64,000 bases of DNA from Methylobacterium frigidaeris (GTDB taxonomy: Bacteria > Pseudomonadota > Alphaproteobacteria > Rhizobiales > Beijerinckiaceae): assembly GCF_022179185.1 (NCBI RefSeq), contig NZ_BPQJ01000014.1:98244-162243 (forward strand), in the 5' to 3' direction. The notes beneath the pieces were generated by a model. It made no database searches. It was given only the letters and a program-made list of their open reading frames with translations, and was not told the origin of the DNA. Below are positions 54,706 through 63,786 of this stretch, piece by piece; the stretch's first letter is position 1, and every line of letters starts with the position of its first letter. The position numbers and the translations under genes are program-made.

Positions 54706-57447
54706 TCAAGGGGCGGGCGCGGCACTCTCCTCCGTCAGCGCGCGCCGCACCAGCATCAGGTCGGGATCGGAGGGATCCGTCCTCAACCTAAAGCCGAGCT
54801 TGCGGCACATCGCCAGCATGGTGGTGTTCTCGCGCAGGACCTGGCCCTCGACGACCCTCAATCCCTCGGCTCTCGCCCAGTCGAGCATCAGGCCCATCAG
54901 GGCCCAGCCGAGGCCGAGGCCCTTGAGGTCGGAGCGGACCAGGATTGCGTACTCGCCGGTCTCGTGGTTGGCGTCGGCGTGGAGGCGCACCGCCCCCATC
55001 ATCGTGCCGTTCGCCTCCTCGATCGCCACGAAGGCGATCGCGCGGGCGTAGTCGAGCTGGGTCAGGCGGGCCAGGAAGGCGTGGCTGAAATCTCGTACCG
55101 GCGCGAAGAAGCGCAGGCGCAGATCCTCGGCGCTGACCTGCCGGAAGAAGGCCTCGAACAGTCCCTCGTCCTCCGCCCGGACCGGCCGCACCAGGATCGC
55201 CTGGCCGTCCAGCACGATGCGGCGCTCCCAGGCGCGCGGGTAGGGCCGCACGGCGAAGCGGGCATGGCTCGGGCCGGTACCCGCGTCGCGCCGGCGCTCC
55301 GGCGGCAGCGGCGCCACGGCGGCGCGGGCATCGAGCGCGATGACGCCGTCGCGGTCGGCGAGCAGCGGGTTGATGTCGAGCTCGCGCAATTCCGGCAGGT
55401 CGGCGGCGAGCTGTCCGAGCTTGACCAGCACCAGGGCGACCGCCGCCTCGTCCGCCGCCGCCACGTCGCGATAGGCTTTGAGCCGGCGCGCCACCCGGGT
55501 GCGGCCGATGAGGTCGGCGGCGAGCCGCCGGTCGAGGGGCGGGAGCGCCAGCGCCCGGTCGTCGATCACCTCGACGGCGGTGCCGCCGCGGCCGAACACC
55601 ACCACCGGGCCGAAGACCGGGTCGTCGACGAGGCCGGCGATCAGCTCGCGCGCCTGCGTGCGCCGCAGCATCGCCTGGACGACGAAGCCGGTGATCTGGG
55701 CTCCGGGCCGCTCCAGCGCCACCCGGGCCAGCATCTCGGCGGCCGCCTCCCGCACCGCCGCCTCGCTGGTCAGCCCAAGCCGCACGCCGCCGACATCGGA
55801 TTTGTGCACGACGTCGGGCGAGGCGAGCTTGAGCGCCACCGTGCCGCCCGCGGCGATGATCGGCCAGGCGGCCTCCGCCGCGGCGTCGGCGTCGGGGGCG
55901 AGCGCCACCGGCTGGACCGGGATGCCGTAGGCGGAGAGGAGATCCGCCATCTCGCGCGGGTCGAGCCAGGTGCGCCCTTCGGCGAGCACGCGATCGACGA
56001 TCATCCGGGCGGCGCCCGCATCCGGCACGAGGTCGTCGGGCAGCACCGCCGGGGTGGTGGTGAGATCGTCCTGCGCCGCGCGGTAGCGCACGAGATGCGT
56101 GAAGCCCTCGACCGCGTCGGCATCGGTGGCGAAGCGCGGGATGCCGGCCCGGCTCAGGATCTCGCCGGCGACGTCGTCGCCGACGGTGACGGCGAAGACC
56201 GGCCGGGCGCGGAAACTGCCCTTGCGGCCGCGGCGCACCGCCTCGACGATCTCGGTTGCCACCGCGCAGCCGCCCGAGAGGGCGGTGGGCACGTTGATGA
56301 CCAGCACGGCGTCGTTGTCCCGGTCGGCGATCAGCGCCTCCAGCGCCGCGGCGTAGCGCGGCCCGTCGGCATCGGCCCCGATATCGACCGGGTTGCGCCA
56401 GGCCTTCGGGTGCGTCCCCGGCACCGCCGCCGCGAGCCGCGTCCGCGTCTCGTCCGAGAGGCCCGCCAGGGTACCGCCGAGGTCCAGCAGCCGGTCGACC
56501 GCGATGGCGCCGACGCCGCGGCCATTGGTCAGGATGGCGAGGCGCCGCCCCGGGAAGGGACGCTGGCGGCCCAGCGTCTCGACCGCCGAGAACATCTCGT
56601 CGAGGTCCTGCACCCGCAGGAGCCCGGCCCGCCGGAAGGCGGCGTCGTAGACCGCGTCGGTGCGCGCGAGGATGCCCGTATGGGTGGCGGCACGGCCGTC
56701 GATCGTCCGGGTAGTGTCGTGCCGGCCGGAGCGCAGGACCACCACGGGCTTCGCCCGCGCGGCGGCCCGCGCCGCCGACATGAATTTCGGCGCGTCGGTC
56801 ACGCTGTCGATCGAGAGCAGGATCGCCCGGGTGCGGAGGTCGGCGGCGAAGTGGTCGAGGCAATCGGCGATGTCGACGTCGATCGCGTTGCCGAGCGAGA
56901 CGATCCCCGAAAAACCGGTGCCGCGCGCTTGCGCCCAGGCGACGATGCCGGCCGCCACCGTGCGCGACTGCGAGATCAGCGCCAGGTCGCCGGGGAGCGG
57001 TGCCCGGGCGAGCAGGCTGGCATTGAGGGCGCTCCCTGGCACCGCGAGCCCCATGCTGTCGGGGCCGACGAGGCGCAGGGAATGCTGCCGCGCCGCCGTC
57101 CGCGCCGCCTCGGCGAGCGACCCCGGCCCGCTGCCGAGGCCGGTGGTGATGATCACCGCCGCGCCGCAGCCCCGGCGTCCCGCTGTCGCCACCACCTCCG
57201 GCACCGTTTCCGGCGGCGTGACGATCACCACGAGGTCGGCGGGCTCGGGCAGGTCGGCGAGGTCGGCGAAGGCCTGCACCCCGTCGACGCTGTCGTGGCG
57301 CGGGTTCACCGGCCAGATCGGGCCGGCGAAGCCCGCCTCGCGCAGGTTGCGCAGGATTGCCGCGCCGAACGCGTTCGGCCGCTCGCTCGCGCCCACCAGC
57401 GCCACGGAGCGCGGGGCGAGGAGCCTGTCGAAGCGGTAGGTGCTCAT
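54706..57447 (-). CDS. Bifunctional acyl-CoA synthetase (NDP-forming)-like and GNAT acetyltransferase, Pat/Pka type
   Basis: The 913-residue protein has a CoA-binding Rossmann domain (ALVGASERPNAFGAAILRNL, residues about 13-33). Succinyl-CoA-ligase-like domains follow, then an ATP-grasp region with GTVALKLASPDVVHKSDVGGVRLG and VVFGRGGTAVEVIDD. A C-terminal GNAT domain runs from about residue 740 with RSDLKGLGLGWALMGLMLDWAR as the acetyl-CoA loop. This is the architecture of lysine acetyltransferases that modify acyl-CoA synthetases, such as Pat/YfiQ. Members lack detectable ligase activity in many cases. ATG 57447 is the only good start. Confidence 0.9.
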   Translation of the reverse strand: MSTYRFDRLLAPRSVALVGASERPNAFGAAILRNLREAGFAGPIWPVNPRHDSVDGVQAFADLADLPEPADLVVIVTPPETVPEVVATAGRRGCGAAVIITTGLGSGPGSLAEAARTAARQHSLRLVGPDSMGLAVPGSALNASLLARAPLPGDLALISQSRTVAAGIVAWAQARGTGFSGIVSLGNAIDVDIADCLDHFAADLRTRAILLSIDSVTDAPKFMSAARAAARAKPVVVLRSGRHDTTRTIDGRAATHTGILARTDAVYDAAFRRAGLLRVQDLDEMFSAVETLGRQRPFPGRRLAILTNGRGVGAIAVDRLLDLGGTLAGLSDETRTRLAAAVPGTHPKAWRNPVDIGADADGPRYAAALEALIADRDNDAVLVINVPTALSGGCAVATEIVEAVRRGRKGSFRARPVFAVTVGDDVAGEILSRAGIPRFATDADAVEGFTHLVRYRAAQDDLTTTPAVLPDDLVPDAGAARMIVDRVLAEGRTWLDPREMADLLSAYGIPVQPVALAPDADAAAEAAWPIIAAGGTVALKLASPDVVHKSDVGGVRLGLTSEAAVREAAAEMLARVALERPGAQITGFVVQAMLRRTQARELIAGLVDDPVFGPVVVFGRGGTAVEVIDDRALALPPLDRRLAADLIGRTRVARRLKAYRDVAAADEAAVALVLVKLGQLAADLPELRELDINPLLADRDGVIALDARAAVAPLPPERRRDAGTGPSHARFAVRPYPRAWERRIVLDGQAILVRPVRAEDEGLFEAFFRQVSAEDLRLRFFAPVRDFSHAFLARLTQLDYARAIAFVAIEEANGTMMGAVRLHADANHETGEYAILVRSDLKGLGLGWALMGLMLDWARAEGLRVVEGQVLRENTTMLAMCRKLGFRLRTDPSDPDLMLVRRALTEESAAPAP

Positions 57448-57875
57448 GGGCGTCTCATGGGCGTCCGAGATCGGCGGCGATCGGCTGGATGGCGGTTTCT
57501 GCCCGTCGGCAGGTAGGGCGGCGTGGCCAGAAGGTCACGTAATCCCCCGATCACGGCGCCCGGGGACGGTCCGACGCATCCCTTGTGAGGGCAAGCAGGA
57601 CTGTCCGTGACAGGAACAGGTGCAGGGTCCCCTTCTCTCTACATGGAAGACGGGATGATGCGCGTTCTATTGCGGTCGACACCAGTTTTGCTCTTGGCAT
57701 CTCTCCGGACGGTCCGGAGGGTCCCGACCGGATGACCGGAAGTGCAGGTACCCCATTGTGCATTGCAACATAATTCTATTGCGCCGCATCATGATGAATG
57801 CTTAGCTGCGGGCTCCCGGCGAATCCCGGCTTTCCGGACGCGCTCCTCGCGCCGGACAGAACCCCAGGACCACCG
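57448..57875. other. Intergenic region
   Basis: These 428 bases lie between the divergent acetyltransferase and small secreted protein genes. The right part (57750-57800) is AT-richer. No gene or RNA is recognised. Confidence 0.4.
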
Positions 57876-58202
57876 ATGCGTCTCCTGTCCCTCACCGCCC
57901 TCGGCCTCGTCCTCGCGACGGCCGCCGGCGCGGCCGAGCTGAATCCGCGCCAGGCCCACAGCCTCGATCTCGGCCCGGTGCGCGGCTCGGCCTACTACAC
58001 CGTCGAGAAGGACGGCCTGCGCGTCGTCGCCACCCTGGCGCCGACGGATGCCGCGGCGGCCACCCCGCTGCGGGTCATCACCACCCTCGGCTCCGATCAG
58101 GTGGTCAGCTTCTCGGTGCCCGGCACCCAGGACGGTGCCGCCGCCTCGGTGGCCTTCGCCCGCCGCGGCGACCGGGTCGAGGTCGCCTCGACCGGCTACT
58201 GA
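57876..58202 (+). CDS. Small hypothetical secreted protein
   Basis: The 108-residue protein has a signal peptide (LLSLTALGLVLATAAGAAEL). A beta-rich domain follows: RQAHSLDLGPVRGSAYYTVEKDGLRVVATLAP, PLRVITTLGSDQVVSFSVPG, and ends RRGDRVEVASTGY. No family recognised. ATG 57876 starts the signal peptide. It is followed, 176 bp on, by the parvulin-type foldase gene. Confidence 0.7.
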   Translation: MRLLSLTALGLVLATAAGAAELNPRQAHSLDLGPVRGSAYYTVEKDGLRVVATLAPTDAAAATPLRVITTLGSDQVVSFSVPGTQDGAAASVAFARRGDRVEVASTGY

Positions 58203-58378
58203 GCCCTCACGCTCCCGCATCCCCGCGGATCACGAGGATCCGCGGGGGCGCTGCACATCCCGGGCCCGGCCGTCGCCCTGCCGCTGCGGCGCGCGCGGCG
58301 CTTGTCTTGTCGGCCGATCTTTGCCACCTGTCCGCCGGTCCAGAACCGACATCGCGCACGGGCCCCAAGGATCACGCC

Positions 58379-59284
58379 ATGCCGACCCTCTCCCCCCTCT
58401 GGCGCAGCGGCGCGCTCGCCCTCGGGCTCTTCTTGCCGGGCGTCGCGCTCGCCCAGCAGCCTGCGCCCGCCGCGCCGCCCGCGGCCGCTGCCCCCACCCC
58501 GTCGCCCGACACGGTCGTGGCCAAAGTGAACGGCGCCCCGATCACCGCCGGCGACCTCGCGGTGGCGGCCGACGACCCGGCCCTGTCGCTCCCGGGCGTC
58601 GACGAGGCGCAGAAGAAGGGCCTCCTCGTCGACTACATGGTCGACCTGAAGATCGGCGCTCAGGCGGCCGAGAAGGCCAAGATCGGCGACAACCCGGACT
58701 TCGTCCGCAAGCTCGCCTATTTCCGCGACAAGCTCCTCCTCGACGAGTACCTGGAGCGCGAGGCCAGGAAGGCGGTGACGCCGCAGGCCGAGCGGGCGCT
58801 CTACGACGAGACCGTCAAGGCGATGAAGCCCGAGGAGGAGGTGCATGCCCGCCACATCCTCGTCGACAACGAGGCCGAGGCCAAGAAGATCGCCGCGCGC
58901 CTGAAGGGCGGCGAGGACTTCGCCAAGGTCGCGGCCGAGACCTCGAAGGATCCGGGCTCGAAGGCCGAGGGCGGCGATCTCGGCTGGTTCACCAAGGAGC
59001 GGATGGTCGCGCCCTTCGCCGACGCGGCGTTCAAGCTCGAGGCCGGCAAGATCTCCGACCCGATCAAGACCCAGTTCGGCTGGCACGTCATCAAGGTCGA
59101 GGAGAAGCGCACCAAGCCGGTGCCGAGCTTCGACGAGATGAAGGAGCAGGTCGAGGCCTACCTGACCCGCAAGACGCAGCAGGACATCATCACCAAGCTG
59201 CGCGAGAGCGCCAAGATCGAGAAGACCGCGGCGGCGACTGCCGCCCCTGCGGCGGCGCCGAAGGCGGACGAGAAGAAGAACTGA
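58379..59284 (+). CDS. Parvulin-type peptidyl-prolyl cis-trans isomerase
   Basis: The 301-residue periplasmic foldase has a signal peptide (MPTLSPLWRSGALALGLFLPGVALAQQ), an Ala/Pro linker and a SurA/PrsA-type N-terminal helical region. The parvulin rotamase domain comprises VHARHILVDNEAEAKKIAARLKGGEDFAKVAAETSKDPGSKAEGGDLGWFTKERMV and ISDPIKTQFGWHVIKVEEKR. A charged tail with Ala/Pro follows. It should assist folding of outer-membrane or secreted proteins. ATG 58379 was chosen for the signal peptide. Confidence 0.92.
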   Translation: MPTLSPLWRSGALALGLFLPGVALAQQPAPAAPPAAAAPTPSPDTVVAKVNGAPITAGDLAVAADDPALSLPGVDEAQKKGLLVDYMVDLKIGAQAAEKAKIGDNPDFVRKLAYFRDKLLLDEYLEREARKAVTPQAERALYDETVKAMKPEEEVHARHILVDNEAEAKKIAARLKGGEDFAKVAAETSKDPGSKAEGGDLGWFTKERMVAPFADAAFKLEAGKISDPIKTQFGWHVIKVEEKRTKPVPSFDEMKEQVEAYLTRKTQQDIITKLRESAKIEKTAAATAAPAAAPKADEKKN

Positions 59285-59333
59285 GCAGGTCAATTCGTTC
59301 TGGCTAACAGGCAAGTCCAGAAAGTCGCGGGAT

Positions 59334-59357
59334 CCCCTCTCCCGAGTGGGAGAGGGG
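59334..59357. terminator. CCCTCTCCC hairpin between the foldase gene and quiC
   Basis: Arms cccctctccc (59334-59343) and gggagagggg (59348-59357) with loop gagt, in a convergent intergenic space. It shares the left flank tcgcgggat with the copy at 38261. There is no T-run, so it may be bidirectional. Confidence 0.6.
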
Positions 59358-59392
59358 GACCGCGATACGTCTTCGAAGGCCGGGACCAAGTT

Positions 59393-61327
59393 CTACCGCA
59401 GCACCTGCGACAGGTTCGGCCCGCGCAACGCCGCCAGCGCCGCCATCCGCACCGGGGCGTTCGGCGCCCCGTACAGGTCGTAGCCGCCCTTCCGCTGCAC
59501 GATCTCGAAGTAGAACCGCTCCTCGAACGGCGTCGTGTAGAGCTGCAGGAACTCGCCGTCGCCGACCCGGTCGTAGAGGATGCTCAACGATTGCATCCGG
59601 GCGATCAGGGCGTCGTCGAGGCCGAAGCGGGCCGCGACGTCGTCGTAGTAGTTGGCCGGGATCGGCAGCAGCGTCACGCCAGCGGCCTTCAGGCCTTCGG
59701 CGGCCGCGACGATGTCGTCGGTGGACAGCGCGATATGGTGCACGCCGGCGCCCGCGAAGCTCGTCACGAGGCGGGCGGTGGCGGTGTTGCGGCTCTCCGA
59801 GATGTTGAGCGGCAGGCGCATGGTGCGCTCGGCATTCGACATCGCCTTGCTGCGCACCAGCCCGTAGGGGTCGGGCAGCACCACCGAATCCTCGGGCTCC
59901 AGGCCGAGCACCGCGCGGTAGAACAGCACCCAGGAATCGAGCTGGCCCTCGGGCAGGGCCTGCGCTACGTGGTCGACCCGGGTCAGCAGGCCTGACGGCT
60001 CGGCGCCCTCGTCCATCACGAAGTCGCGCTCGAAATCGCCCCCGGTCTGCGGGTCGGTGAGGATGATCAGGCTGCCGTCCGGCGCGCGGATCGACGGGAA
60101 CGTGTTCTCGTCCGGCCCGATCCGGCCGCCGAAGCGGGTGGCGCCGTAGGATTCGGCCCGGCCGAGGGCGGCGAGCGCGTCGTCGGTGGCGATCGCCTGG
60201 GCGCAGACCGAGGGACCGTGCATCAGGAAGTAGGACGAGGCGAAGGAATCCGGCTCGCGGTTGAGCACGATGCGGATCTCGCCCTGGCCGTAGAGGGTCA
60301 CCGCCTTGCTGCGGTGCTGGCCCATCCGGGTGAAGCCGAGCTGGCCGAGGAACCGCGCGAGCGCGCCCTCGCAGCGCTCGTCCACCGCCACCTCGAGGAA
60401 GCGGTGGCCGGCGATGGCCGGGGGCAGCGGCGGATCGAACAGCTCGACCCGGCGGCGGGGCCGCTTGGCGGGGGAGGGGCCCGTTTGGGGCGAAACCTGC
60501 GCGGCGGATTCCTCGGTGCGGCGCACCCGCTCCTCAAGGAACAGCAGCGAGCGGTGGCCGTCGGCCGCGGTCTGGCGCGGCGGGGCGGCCCGCATCTCGT
60601 CGTTGAAGATCTCGAGCGAGATCGTGCCCGTGTAGCCGCAGGCCAGGACCGCCTGGAGGAATCCCGGCACGTCGAGGTCGCCCTGGCCCGGCAGGCAGCG
60701 GAAGTGGCGGCTGAGCGTCAGCGGGTTCATGCCGATGCGCGGCGCGTCGGCGAGCTGGACGAAGAACACCCGCTGGCCCGGCAGGCTCGCGATGCCCGAC
60801 CAGTCGTCGGGGAGCGCGAGCGTGTGGAAGCTGTCGAGGATCAGGCCGAGATGCGGGTGGTTCGCCCGCTCGACGATGCCCCAGGCGCGGTCGAAGGTGC
60901 GCACCTTGGTGCCCCAGGACAGGGCCTCGAAGCCGATCTTCAGGCCTCGCTTCGCCGCGCGCTCGGCGAGCTGGTAGAGCTGGTCGGCCATCCTCGCGTC
61001 GTCGTCCGAGACCTCGGTGCCGACATTGGAGCAGACCAGGATCAGAGGCGCGCCCAGCTCCTCCATCAGGTCGAACTTGCGCTCGGCCCGGTCGAGGTTG
61101 CGCTTCAGCTGCTCGTCCGAGACGCCCTCGAAATCGCGGAAGGGCTGGAACAGGTCGATCGAGAGGCCGAGGTCGGAGGCGTAGCGGCGCACGTCGCGGG
61201 CGGCGCCGGTATGGAACAGAAGATCGTTCTCGAAGATCTCGACCCCGTCGAAGCGCGCCGCCGCGATCGCCTCCAGCTTCTCGATCAGCGTGCCGCTCAG
61301 CGACACCGTGGCGATCGCCTTCCTCAT
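59393..61327 (-). CDS. quiC: 3-Dehydroshikimate dehydratase, QuiC-type two-domain enzyme
   Basis: The 644-residue enzyme fuses an N-terminal sugar-phosphate isomerase/epimerase TIM barrel with a C-terminal 4-hydroxyphenylpyruvate-dioxygenase-like (VOC) region. The N-terminal part starts at IATVSLSGTLIEKLEAIAAARFDGVEIFENDLLF and carries FEALSWGTKV and LILDSFHTLALPDDW. The C-terminal part has RVDHVAQALPEGQLDSWVLFYRAVLGL and GAGVHHIALSTDDIV. This arrangement is the 3-dehydroshikimate dehydratase of quinate/shikimate catabolism, making protocatechuate. The metal-binding histidine and glutamate positions of the first domain look intact. It is divergent from aroE and the transporter. ATG 61327 is chosen. 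Confidence 0.88.
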   Translation of the reverse strand: MRKAIATVSLSGTLIEKLEAIAAARFDGVEIFENDLLFHTGAARDVRRYASDLGLSIDLFQPFRDFEGVSDEQLKRNLDRAERKFDLMEELGAPLILVCSNVGTEVSDDDARMADQLYQLAERAAKRGLKIGFEALSWGTKVRTFDRAWGIVERANHPHLGLILDSFHTLALPDDWSGIASLPGQRVFFVQLADAPRIGMNPLTLSRHFRCLPGQGDLDVPGFLQAVLACGYTGTISLEIFNDEMRAAPPRQTAADGHRSLLFLEERVRRTEESAAQVSPQTGPSPAKRPRRRVELFDPPLPPAIAGHRFLEVAVDERCEGALARFLGQLGFTRMGQHRSKAVTLYGQGEIRIVLNREPDSFASSYFLMHGPSVCAQAIATDDALAALGRAESYGATRFGGRIGPDENTFPSIRAPDGSLIILTDPQTGGDFERDFVMDEGAEPSGLLTRVDHVAQALPEGQLDSWVLFYRAVLGLEPEDSVVLPDPYGLVRSKAMSNAERTMRLPLNISESRNTATARLVTSFAGAGVHHIALSTDDIVAAAEGLKAAGVTLLPIPANYYDDVAARFGLDDALIARMQSLSILYDRVGDGEFLQLYTTPFEERFYFEIVQRKGGYDLYGAPNAPVRMAALAALRGPNLSQVLR

Positions 61328-61423
61328 CGCGCGCTCTCCCGTTCTCTGCCGGCTCTCCATCGCAAACGGGGCCGGCTCCGTCGAGACCGAAGCGGCAGCC
61401 GAGCGGCTCGCCGTCTTTCGGGG

Positions 61424-61452
61424 TTGACATGAACGTACTGGTTCGTACATTT
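61424..61452 (+). promoter_or_regulatory. Promoter with embedded palindromic operator in the quiC-aroE divergent region
   Basis: A consensus -35 TTGACA (61424-61429) and a weaker -10 ACATTT (61447-61452) are spaced by exactly 17 bases. The spacer holds the dyad ACGTACTGGTTCGT (61433-61446) of the form ACGnACnnGTnCGT, so a repressor bound there would block the polymerase. It lies 59 bases upstream of the aroE start codon and reads toward aroE and the transporter. The regulator is not in this window. Confidence 0.7.
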
Positions 61453-61510
61453 GAATTCAAGCGCGTCGCAATCGCGCCACCTGAGGAACGCGACGAGAGA
61501 GGAGCCCGTG

Positions 61511-62374
61511 ATGGGCACAGCCCCGAAATCCGTCCTGGCCGGCCTGATCGGCAACGGCATCCAAGCCTCCCGCACGCCTTCGATGCACGAGCACGAGGGC
61601 GACGCGCAGGGCCTGCGCCTCCTCTACCAGAAGATCGACCTCGAGCGCTTAGGGCTAGGCGCCGATGCCCTGCCCGAGCTGCTGCAGGCCGCCGAGCGGA
61701 TGGGCTTCTCCGGTCTCAACATCACCCATCCGTGCAAGCAGGCGGTGCTCGCCCATCTCGACGAGCTGTCGCCCGACGCCGCGGCGCTGGGCGCCGTCAA
61801 CACCGTCGTGCTGCGCGACGGCAAGCGCGTCGGCCACAACACCGACTGGTGGGGCTTCGCCGAGGCGTTCCGGCGCGGCCTGCCGGACGTGGCCCTTACC
61901 CAGGTGGTGCAGCTCGGCGCCGGCGGCGCCGGCGCGGCGGTGGCCCACGCGCTCCTCACCCTCGGGGTCAAGGACCTCGTCCTCAACGACATCGATCCGG
62001 CCCGGGCCGCCTCGGTCGCCGCCTCCCTGTGCGAGCGCTTCGGCGCCGGCCGGGCGCGGGCCTGCACCGACCTCGCGGCGGACGTCGCGGCGGCGGACGG
62101 CCTCGTCCACTGCACGCCGACCGGCATGGACAAGTATCCGGGCCTGCCGCTGCCGGTCGAATACCTCCATCCCGGCTTGTTCGTCGCCGAGATCGTCTAC
62201 TTCCCGCTCGAGACCGCGCTCCTGCGCGAGGCGCGGCGGATCGGCTGCCGCACCCTCGACGGCGGCGGCATGGCGGTGTTCCAGGCGGTCGAGGCGTTCC
62301 GGCTCATCACCGGCCTGACCCCGGATCCGGAGCGGATGCTCCGCCACTTCGCCGAGCTCGGGCGGGCCGCCTGA
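61511..62374 (+). CDS. aroE: Shikimate/quinate dehydrogenase
   Basis: The 287-residue enzyme interconverts shikimate (or quinate) and 3-dehydroshikimate with NAD(P). Motifs are GNGIQASRTPSMHE at the N-terminus and MGFSGLNITHPCKQAVLAHLDELS with the catalytic lysine region. LGAVNTVVL, GHNTDWWGF with the catalytic aspartate, and the nucleotide motif VVQLGAGGAGAAVAHALLTLG follow. HCTPTGMDKYPGLPL completes the set. The variant tail and context suggest a catabolic form rather than the biosynthetic AroE. ATG 61511 starts a good domain. It is followed by the transporter. Confidence 0.9.
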   Translation: MGTAPKSVLAGLIGNGIQASRTPSMHEHEGDAQGLRLLYQKIDLERLGLGADALPELLQAAERMGFSGLNITHPCKQAVLAHLDELSPDAAALGAVNTVVLRDGKRVGHNTDWWGFAEAFRRGLPDVALTQVVQLGAGGAGAAVAHALLTLGVKDLVLNDIDPARAASVAASLCERFGAGRARACTDLAADVAAADGLVHCTPTGMDKYPGLPLPVEYLHPGLFVAEIVYFPLETALLREARRIGCRTLDGGGMAVFQAVEAFRLITGLTPDPERMLRHFAELGRAA

Positions 62375-62448
62375 GACGTCTCCCATCCGCAACCATGCGG
62401 CCCGAGCCAACGGGCCCGCCCTCTCCCTCTCCTCACAGGAAACGCCCG

Positions 62449-63786
62449 ATGTCCTCCTCCATCTTTCCGGGGGCCGCTGCCGCGGTCGCCGAGCCCGAGG
62501 CCGTGAAGACTCCGAATAAGGCCGCGCTCGCAAGCTGGATCGGCAGCGCAGTCGAATACTACGACTTCTTCATCTACGGCACGGCTGCGGCGCTGATCTT
62601 CCCGAAGCTGTTCTTCGCGCCGAACAACCCGCAGGCGGCGGCGATCGCCTCATTCGCGACCTTCGGCGTCGCCTACATCACCCGGCCGCTCGGCGCGGTG
62701 GCCCTCGGCCATGTCGGCGACCGCTTCGGCCGCAAGAAGGTGCTCACCTTCACGCTGCTCCTGATGGGCATCTCGACCTTCATGATCGGCTGCCTGCCGA
62801 CCTACGACCAGATCGGCATCCTGTCGCCGATCCTGCTCGTCATCGCCCGCCTGCTCCAGGGCATCTCGGCCGCGGGCGAGCAGGCCGGCGCCAACTCGAT
62901 GACCCTCGAGCACGCGCCCGCCAACAAGCGCGCCTTCTTCACCAGCTTCACCCTGAGCGGCACCCAGGCCGGGTTGATCCTCGCGACGCTTGTCTTCCTG
63001 CCGATCACCCAGATGCCCGAGGCGCAGATGATGTCCTGGGGCTGGCGCATCCCGTTCTTCCTCAGCGCCGTCGTGGTCGCGGTCGGCTTCTGGGTCCGCC
63101 GCACCCTGCCGGAGACCCCGGTCTTCGAGAAGGAGCAGGAGGAGCACACCCACGAGAAGGCGGGCCTGCCGGTCGCGATCCTGTTCCGCACCCAGTGGGC
63201 CGACGTGCTGCGGGTGATCTTCGCGGCGCTCGTCTCGGTGGTGAGCACGATCTTCAGCGTCTTCACCCTGTCCTACGCCGTCAACACGATGCAGATCGAC
63301 CGCTCGACGATGCTGACGGTGCTGATCCTGGCGAATGTCGTGGCGCTCGGCGCAATCCCGGCCTTCGCGGCGCTCTCCGACCGGGTCGGCCGCCGCCCGG
63401 TCTTCATCTTCGGCGCGCTCGGCTCCGCGGCGCTGATCTGGCCCTACATGTGGGCGATCAGCCAGGGCAACCTGCCGCTGATCTTCTGCTTCGGCATCCT
63501 GCTCTCGGGCGTGGTCTACAGCGCCGCCAACGGGGTGTGGCCGTCGCTCTACGGCGAAATGTTCGACACCAAGGTACGCCTGTCGGGCATGGCGATCGGC
63601 ACGCAGATCGGCTTCGCGCTGGGCGGCTTCGCCCCGGTGATCAGCGCCGCCCTGCTCGGCACCGGCCCGACCGGCTGGGTCCCGGTAGCGCTCTTCGTCA
63701 CCGCCACGGCGGGGATCGCGGCGGTCTCGATCTTCACGGCGCGGGAGACCTATCGGACGCCGATGGAGATGCTCGGCAAGCGCTGA
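62449..63786 (+). CDS. MFS transporter, metabolite:H+ symporter (MHS) family, shikimate-transporter-like
   Basis: The 445-residue transporter has twelve predicted helices with the MHS signatures: SWIGSAVEYYDFFIYGTAAALIFPKLFF at helix 1, then RPLGAVALGHVGDRFGRKKVLTFTLLLMG. LLVIARLLQGISAAGEQAGANSMTLEHAP follows and IPAFAALSDRVGRRPVFIFGALG opens the second half. ShiA-like proteins of this group import shikimate and dehydroshikimate; the adjacent aroE and quiC support that. ATG 62449 follows caggaaac. It is the last complete gene; the remaining 214 bases hold no recognised feature. Confidence 0.92.
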   Translation: MSSSIFPGAAAAVAEPEAVKTPNKAALASWIGSAVEYYDFFIYGTAAALIFPKLFFAPNNPQAAAIASFATFGVAYITRPLGAVALGHVGDRFGRKKVLTFTLLLMGISTFMIGCLPTYDQIGILSPILLVIARLLQGISAAGEQAGANSMTLEHAPANKRAFFTSFTLSGTQAGLILATLVFLPITQMPEAQMMSWGWRIPFFLSAVVVAVGFWVRRTLPETPVFEKEQEEHTHEKAGLPVAILFRTQWADVLRVIFAALVSVVSTIFSVFTLSYAVNTMQIDRSTMLTVLILANVVALGAIPAFAALSDRVGRRPVFIFGALGSAALIWPYMWAISQGNLPLIFCFGILLSGVVYSAANGVWPSLYGEMFDTKVRLSGMAIGTQIGFALGGFAPVISAALLGTGPTGWVPVALFVTATAGIAAVSIFTARETYRTPMEMLGKR

